Assembly: GCA_951217055.1 (NCBI GenBank)
Contig: OX578280.1
Coordinates: forward strand, 744,001-808,000
Length of the DNA stretch: 64,000 nucleotides
Direction of reading: 5' to 3'
DNA from: Gerris lacustris
Lineage: Eukaryota; Arthropoda; Insecta; Hemiptera; Gerridae
Shown here: in pieces, positions 59,054 through 64,000 of the stretch
Layout: the number at the start of each line of letters is the position of its first letter
Numbering within the stretch: position 1 is the first letter of the stretch
The notes under the pieces: generated by a model
Seen by the model: only the letters and a program-made list of their open reading frames with translations
Databases searched by the model: none
What the model was told of the DNA's origin: nothing
Translations under genes and position numbers: made by a program

Positions 59054-62000
59054 TATTAGCAATCTTTAAAAGATAAATTAAAATTAGGTTCATTATTAAT
59101 TCAAATATTAAACATACATTTTTAAGTAGATTTGTTAAAAAAAATAGAGGGGAGGGGAACAAAAAAAAAGGCAATTTTCAGATGAACTCTGGCACAAAAA
59201 CAAAACCAAATATATATTTATACTCGGAGCGTCTTCCTCTCACTTAACAGCCCACATCATGCATTTACGTTAAACAAATGTCAACCCCAAGTTTTTGAAG
59301 GATGATTTTTGAGGCTTGCCTATAATTTTGCTGTCATTGGGTTACATATTACATATAACTTAAGTGCAAAGTAGAAAGGTATAGTGGACTTTGAATTTCT
59401 AACTCAGAAGAGGGTATTTATTTGGAATAAAAGTCCTTTTTAAATAGATTTTTTTAATTACATCAAAGCTTTCGCCCAGGGAACCTGAGCTTCTTCAGTG
59501 ATAATTTACAAATAATAGATAAAAATATAAAGGGAGACAAGTAAATTAAGAAAAACAACAAAAATGCTAACAGAAAATAACAAAAAGAGTGTGACATAGG
59601 TTCTTACCAAGTGGTGAAGATAATTAATTCTTAGATCTTCACCACTTGGTAAGAACCTATGTCACACTCTTTTTGTTACTTATCTTAATTTACTTGTCTA
59701 TCTTTATATTTTTATTTATTACTTGTAGATTATCACTGAAGAAGCTCAGGTTCCCTGGGGGAAAGCTTTGATGACTTTTATTTCAAATAAATACCCTCTT
59801 CTGAGTTAACTGCAAAGTTTCAAATATTTGTGTTGGGTACTTTCGGAGATGCATTGCGTTTCAAACGGGCGGACAAAAGCAGCAATGTATAAGGGTCCAC
59901 ATTTTTATCCTAAATTATGTACGGACCCTAAAAAGTATATTTTAATAGGTTGTAAATTCAGAGTAACAATATAATTGTCAAACCTCCTTTCAAGAAAAGT
60001 TTTGCCGTTGACAAAGTTCTTTCCCATGGCAGTTGCCTTCCAAGGGAAGTAAGCGCCGGACGGATCACACTGGAACAGAGTCGGCTTTCCGTCGTCCCAA
60101 CCGGCTATTAACAAAGAAACTCCAAAAGGCCGGACACCACTGTAACAGCACAACAATAATTATAAATACAACACTGTTTAGACTTTCAGTTAGATCAAAA
60201 TCCTTTTTTGGGGGGAATTTACTTCAGGAGATAAAATAGAAAATGAGGAAGGCTAAACTAACAATTCTTCGATATTTATAAACTGTATACATAGATTTGA
60301 ATGACTTTAAGGAACATCTGAACTAAATTCTGAAAATAAAACTAAGGGTTTGGATGTGCCTAGAGATGTAAATGAAAAAATGGTTTAGTTTTTTTCAAAA
60401 TGTTCCGTTTTTTTTTTTCAAAAATAAACCAAGCCCCTCGTTTTTTTCACATTTCACGTTTTTTTTTTCAGATGCATATTTTTAACTAATTTTTATATTA
60501 AGAGTTTAATTATTGCGATTGGTTATTTATCTCTGCTCTGATATAAGAAACAAAATTCCATAAAGTATGGTTACACAACTTGCACAATATCTTGGAAATG
60601 ATATTGTCCTCGGATATTGGCTCTGGTTAATAGGAATTTAATTATTTAATTTTTAAATCAGTTCATCCTCCATTGATGGCCAGGGTGACTCTAACTTCTA
60701 TTTAAAAAAGAAAATAAAAATCATATTAAAGTCCAGTTAGTTTAATGAGTTCAAATAGAATTACATAGTATGATTTATTATATAATACGAGTATATATAA
60801 TCTTATTATCAAACAAAATATTGTTAAAAAAAGTATATATTATTATTGATTGATTATTAAAATTTGAGTAAATTTTAAACTGAGACTATGTTTGGCGTAG
60901 ATTATTATGACATTTATTTGTTTATTTTTTTTTCATCTAAAATATTTACGTTATAATGTTTAAAAAAATCTATAGGACATAATTACATTTTATTTTTAAA
61001 GTAAAATATTAATTAAAGGTATTTTTATGATGAGCAACTACCTTTTATGTTAAAAACATACCTTCTTTAGCATGGGTGAAAAAAACATGCTCGAAAAAAA
61101 AAAACTTCACCAGAAAAAAACTTTTTTTACATCTCTATTTGTGACTACTTAAAAAATAAATTTACAGACAGACAGAAGACATGGCAAACAGTGTGAGTAA
61201 GGATCAGTAAGTGTGTGAGGAGTCTGAAATCCCCACCTGGTAATGACCTAATACTGAATAACTGTTACAAATGAACAAAACAAAACATGGAACAAGTTAA
61301 AACGTTACCCGGATTGAGTGTATTCCTGCATGACCATAGCTACTTTTTGTACAAGTTGAAGAGTAGGTATTTTTTCACCGTAAACAAGTGTGTATTGCTC
61401 GGCCATCTTTCTCGCTCTCTTAACAAGGAGACGGTAGTCAGGTCCCATTCCTGCACAAACAACAAACACAATTACAAAACAAAAACAGAAATGACAAACT
61501 ATTTAGTTAAACTTCAGACAAGTCAAGTAAATTATCTCAAGTTTAATTAATGAAAAATAATCTCAATGAATATATAGAGCTTTAAAACTGACTTTCTACC
61601 ACTATTTGTCGATTAACATAGCTAGTTTTATATCTACCTCTTATTATATAAATTTCACTTTTGTTTCTTGTACAACAATCCTAAGATTTTAGTAGGATCA
61701 TTTTTGCCAGCACGCTTGACAAAAGAACTAGACATAATACAAATTAGAATGGAGTCCCTCTTCTATAAAACATATTATTAAACCCTGTTATAAAACAACT
61801 ATTAAAAGAAAATAAACAATATTATGTGGAGAGGGTAGCACCTAGAGAGAGCACTATATCCCTCCATCTGGTGCTCATTTATTTTTTATTTTTTAATACA
61901 TAATTTTATTATTTTTAATTTTTTTTTATCTTTATTTCCTAATATTTTTATTACTGTAGTTGAGACATCATTTTGTTGAGTTAGTAAGTGTTGTCTTTAC

Positions 62001-63960
62001 AAGTGTTTATGTTAGTAATTTATCTCAGTTGTGTAGGTAGTTTGTTACAGTAAATTGGTGCAAGGTACGTTGTTAACTGCGTGTTGTTGTTTTTTTAGTT
62101 GTGTGAGTCTGAGGTAGATGAGTTTGAGATCTAGCAGAGTATATTTGTGAATTGTCGGTAATTTGTAAGACTGAAAAAAAGCAATAAAATTGCTTTCTGA
62201 TACAAAGATTTGACTGTCGGTACTTTAAAATCAAGAAAAGTCAGGTGCAAGGGATACCCTTTTGGTTTTTTCACAGCCATCTTAATAATGTCATTTTGAA
62301 TTATTATTACTGTCGGACGAGTGAATCACCGGCGATGGCCCAAGATAAGAGACAGTAGTTGAAGATTGACTCGACTCAACTCTGTCTCAAACTCAGTTGA
62401 TCAACTCTGTCTATGTAGTCACTGCAAGTACGTCTGCACTTTGTCTTCTAGTCTAGTGCAGTCCCCTTTAATGTAAATTAATAGTCATGTTGTCCGGTGG
62501 TCGCCCTCTTTTGTCTTAGCCATGTTTACCGTTAGTAAGTTATTACGAAAAGGAATATTGCCCACGATGCATTCTGAAATATCTGATCCCAGGCGCCACT
62601 TCTGAAATACAGCAAAGTGTCTTCTACAAGTGAGATAATCTCCGAGTAAACGTCATTTTAGTAGAGTTGGGAACCAATCGATTGAAAACAGTTGACAAAT
62701 CGGTTGTTTTAAAATATTCATTCATTCGGTTGTGGATATCTAGTTTTCATTTGACTGATAACAGTCTATAGTTTGAAGTTGTAATAGTTGTAATTCTGAC
62801 GTGTATATCTCGCCTTCTCACTCCTTCTCAGCTCTGAGCCCTTCACCGTCTTTCCTTTCCCCAACCCAAAAAACATCCGATTGAAACATTCGACTTGAGG
62901 GTTCAGTCTCGGTCTTTATCTTTATTCATATACCCTATTCCCGCTATGCAACTGTTTTCATTCAAATGAATTCAGTCGATTGAATTCAATCGACTGTTTT
63001 TTCCCAAATCGACTTATTCAGTTGTCCCAACTCTACAATTTAGTATATGAGGAAGAACCAGCAAGCCATCACACTACCCTGAGGTCAACCCAAAGTTACA
63101 TTCAACTGTTCATTAACCTATTCACTTCACGTTTTTATACTTGTTGGAATCAATTTTCTAAATAGTTTTTTTTTTTTAACAAATTATGGTATTTTCCTCT
63201 TACAGCTACTGAGAGTAACTTCTGAAGTTACCTTCAGTGTCGAAGGCTTTCTTCAAGTCTATAAATATAGCTAGAGATTTGTTACTCGTGTCGTTAATTA
63301 CAATTTTTTTTAGTTTTTATACAGTGTCACGAGTATATATTTATTTACTTATATTTATCACACATCCGTATTTGTAACATGATAATATAATATCATTATT
63401 TTCCAAGTAGTCAGACAGTCTGGTCTTTATACATTTTTCTATTATTTTATATAATATTGGAAGTAAGAGATATAGGTCTGTAATTAGAAGGGTCGGTGCT
63501 TTCTCCTTGTTTATGTAAAAATATTCTAGTTGTCTTATTGCGAAGGCTTCTGTGGTTAATGTCATCATTAAGTTGTAGGTATTGCGGCGGTGACTGTAAC
63601 ATGTACGACCCTGAAGATGCCTCCAGCGTAGGAGGCGAAACCTCGCAATACTCTTCCTAAACGGTGCTGTCACCGCCGCAACACCTAGAACTTAATGATG
63701 TTATAGTTGCTTGTTCCAGAACGTCTGGAATTAAATCGACCCAGGACAACGGGTAAACACCCTCTTATAAATGAAAGCGGATCTTCTTGTGTGAGAGCTA
63801 GATGACTAAATTTACATTCGTAAGTAAAATGAAAGTTAAAACTGACCACTGTAAACCATTCCAATGTGATCGGTTATGGCCTCTACTTTCTTAATCGCAT
63901 GCTCTTCATACAGTATAGATTTGTGCTTGTTCTCTGTAGCCAGAACGACTCCATTAGATG
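57312..63960 (-). CDS. PSMA2: 20S proteasome subunit alpha type-2, all but the N-terminal exon(s)
   Basis: Non-catalytic subunit of the outer alpha ring of the 20S proteasome, which gates substrate entry in nucleus and cytosol. In-window exons are complement(join(57312..57474, 59984..60139, 61309..61450, 63847..63960)). Together they read [21 protein letters not shown], then [112 protein letters not shown] and [13 protein letters not shown]. This is collinear with animal PSMA2. Phases 1, 1, 2 and 2 match across the junctions. The N-terminus with the gate peptide (about 43 residues) lies beyond position 64000. The protein ends KDYL, a few residues shorter than the human tail. Confidence 0.96.
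57628..58073. repeat. Segment bounded by ~22-bp inverted repeat, PSMA2 last intron
   Basis: AATATTTTTATCTCCAGTAG at 57628 faces CTACTGGAGATAAAATATT ending at 58073. Between them, GTAGGG(A/C)(G/A)AAAAAGTAAA repeats three or four times (57718-57775). The element type is unknown. Confidence 0.55.
58040..58290 (-). repeat. Dispersed repeat with CG-rich micro-hairpins (pair with 55640-56690)
   Basis: Three tandem units of CTCGGCT(T/G)CGCCTCGGGA-like sequence, each able to form a small hairpin around GGCTTCGCC, lie at 58134-58225. The outer parts match the copy split by the Tigger element. Confidence 0.65.
58801..58904. mobile_element. 104-bp hAT MITE with exact 8-bp target duplication
   Basis: Ends CATTGGTTCTTAACC and, inverted, CAGTGGTTCTTAACC, flanked by ATCTAGTT on both sides (58793-58800 and 58905-58912). 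The element is tiny, with a G-rich and AT-rich interior. Its TIR is a widespread animal hAT end. It is in the last intron of PSMA2. Confidence 0.95.
59401..59807. repeat. 407-bp palindrome, PSMA2 intron
   Basis: The arms read AACTCAGAAGAGGGTATTTA at the outside and GTGTGACATAGGTTCTTACC towards the middle, inverted on the right, with the centre near 59632 (GTGGTGAAGAT / ATCTTCACCAC). The right arm has lost some sequence (a shorter AAAATAACAAAAAG zone). The loop is under 20 nt. It ends 176 bp from PSMA2 exon C. Confidence 0.92.
59984..60139 (-). CDS. PSMA2: PSMA2 exon C
   Basis: 156 bp after the acceptor TGTTACAG. It encodes [40 protein letters not shown] and [11 protein letters not shown]. 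The donor, AGGAG|GTTTGA, is weak, but the joined product [16 protein letters not shown] fits the family exactly. Confidence 0.93.
60361..61137. mobile_element. Possible hAT element, 777 bp
   Basis: TAGAGATGTAAA at the left faces TTTACATCTCTA at the right, with T/A-rich subterminal CGTTTTTTTT-type motifs. The flanking octamers GATGTGCC and TTTGTGAC match only 5 of 8, so the target duplication is eroded or the call is wrong. Confidence 0.55.
61146..62653. other. PSMA2 intron sequence outside exon B, no other gene
   Basis: Apart from exon B (61309-61450) this is AT-rich intron. A stretch at 62280-62520 is more balanced in composition but shows no family-like frame. Confidence 0.4.
61309..61450 (-). 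CDS. PSMA2: PSMA2 exon B
   Basis: 142 bp after the acceptor TTTGTGCAG. It encodes [36 protein letters not shown] and [11 protein letters not shown], with the donor CCGG|GTAACG. GMGPDYR is highly conserved in alpha-2 subunits. Confidence 0.95.
62662..63035. mobile_element. Non-autonomous hAT element, 374 bp, 8-bp duplication (7 of 8)
   Basis: TAGAGTTGGGA at the left and TCCCAACTCTA at the right, flanked by CATTTTAG (62654-62661) and CAATTTAG (63036-63043). Subterminal AATCGATTGAA/TTCAATCGACT words repeat in both orientations. No transposase. Confidence 0.88.
63225..63640 (-). pseudogene. LINE reverse-transcriptase fragment
   Basis: On the minus strand [20 protein letters not shown] and [11 protein letters not shown] lead, after frame breaks, to [16 protein letters not shown] (RT motif A). 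It resembles the LINE at 47690 ([14 protein letters not shown]), so probably the same or a sister family. It is truncated and non-functional. Confidence 0.75.
63564..63702. repeat. Short inverted repeat next to LINE fragment
   Basis: CATCATTAAGTTGTAGGTAT at the left faces ATACCTA..ACTTAATGATG-type sequence at the right (CACCTAGAACTTAATGATG). GCGGCGGTGAC and GTCACCGCCGC are also inverted. About 35-bp arms with a 70-bp spacer, type unknown. Confidence 0.7.
63847..63960 (-). CDS. PSMA2: PSMA2 exon A (first in window)
   Basis: 114 bp after a poly-T acceptor ending TTCAG. It encodes [20 protein letters not shown], then [17 protein letters not shown], and leaves phase 1 at the donor GTCAGT. Its first two bases complete an Ala codon split with an exon beyond the window. 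Confidence 0.93.
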
Positions 63961-64000
63961 CTGAAAAAAAAAAAATACATTACAAACGGAGTACTGTAAT

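Noticed and set aside
60361..61137. Claiming a firm hAT insertion
   Set aside because: TIRs are good but the flanking octamers match only 5 of 8, so it is listed with reduced confidence and not used as evidence elsewhere.

Overview
The window is AT-rich eukaryotic DNA, most likely from an arthropod and probably an insect. The evidence is split genes with GT-AG introns, insect-like protein sequences and a very dense, varied load of DNA transposons. The species cannot be fixed from this sequence; a hemipteran-like hexapod is only a guess. Three conserved protein-coding genes can be assembled exon by exon, all on the minus strand. From right to left they are PSMA2 (20S proteasome subunit alpha-2; its first exon or exons lie beyond the right edge), RAB8 (complete, 4 coding exons, 208 residues, about 25 kb) and beta-mannosidase (MANBA; the first five coding exons, with the catalytic part beyond the left edge). 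All splice phases agree across the assembled junctions. The three genes are unrelated housekeeping functions (protein degradation, exocytic membrane traffic, lysosomal glycan breakdown) and nothing suggests that they act together.

Layout. 1-10071: MANBA 5' part. Its 6.3-kb intron 1 holds a 1.5-kb hAT transposon with an 8-bp target duplication, a 59-bp satellite of about 31 copies, a tandem duplication, a tRNA-like dispersed repeat, a MITE and one copy of a 0.35-kb dispersed repeat. 10072-28309: an 18-kb intergenic region with no recognisable gene. It holds foldback (palindromic) elements of 0.67, 2.59 and 1.62 kb, two Tigger/pogo-like elements, tRNA-derived repeats and tandem repeats. 28310-53702: RAB8. 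Its introns hold a piggyBac-like MITE, two decayed mariner elements, 53-bp and 67-bp satellites, a tRNA-SINE with target duplication, a 217-bp near-perfect palindrome, hAT elements, and a LINE interrupted by a foldback element and by a Tigger element. 53703-57311: a short intergenic region with a second piggyBac-like copy and another Tigger element. 57312-64000: PSMA2, with introns holding a 104-bp hAT MITE with perfect 8-bp target duplication, a 407-bp palindrome, two more hAT-like elements and a LINE fragment.

Most of the sequence is therefore transposon-derived. I see no operon, CRISPR array or defence locus, and no system I would call new. The most unusual property is the number of long inverted repeats, several of them inside introns of expressed housekeeping genes, where transcription would produce long hairpin RNA. 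The features are read from sequence by eye; coordinates of coding exons should be exact to the base if the splice calls are right, while repeat edges without a target duplication are approximate.
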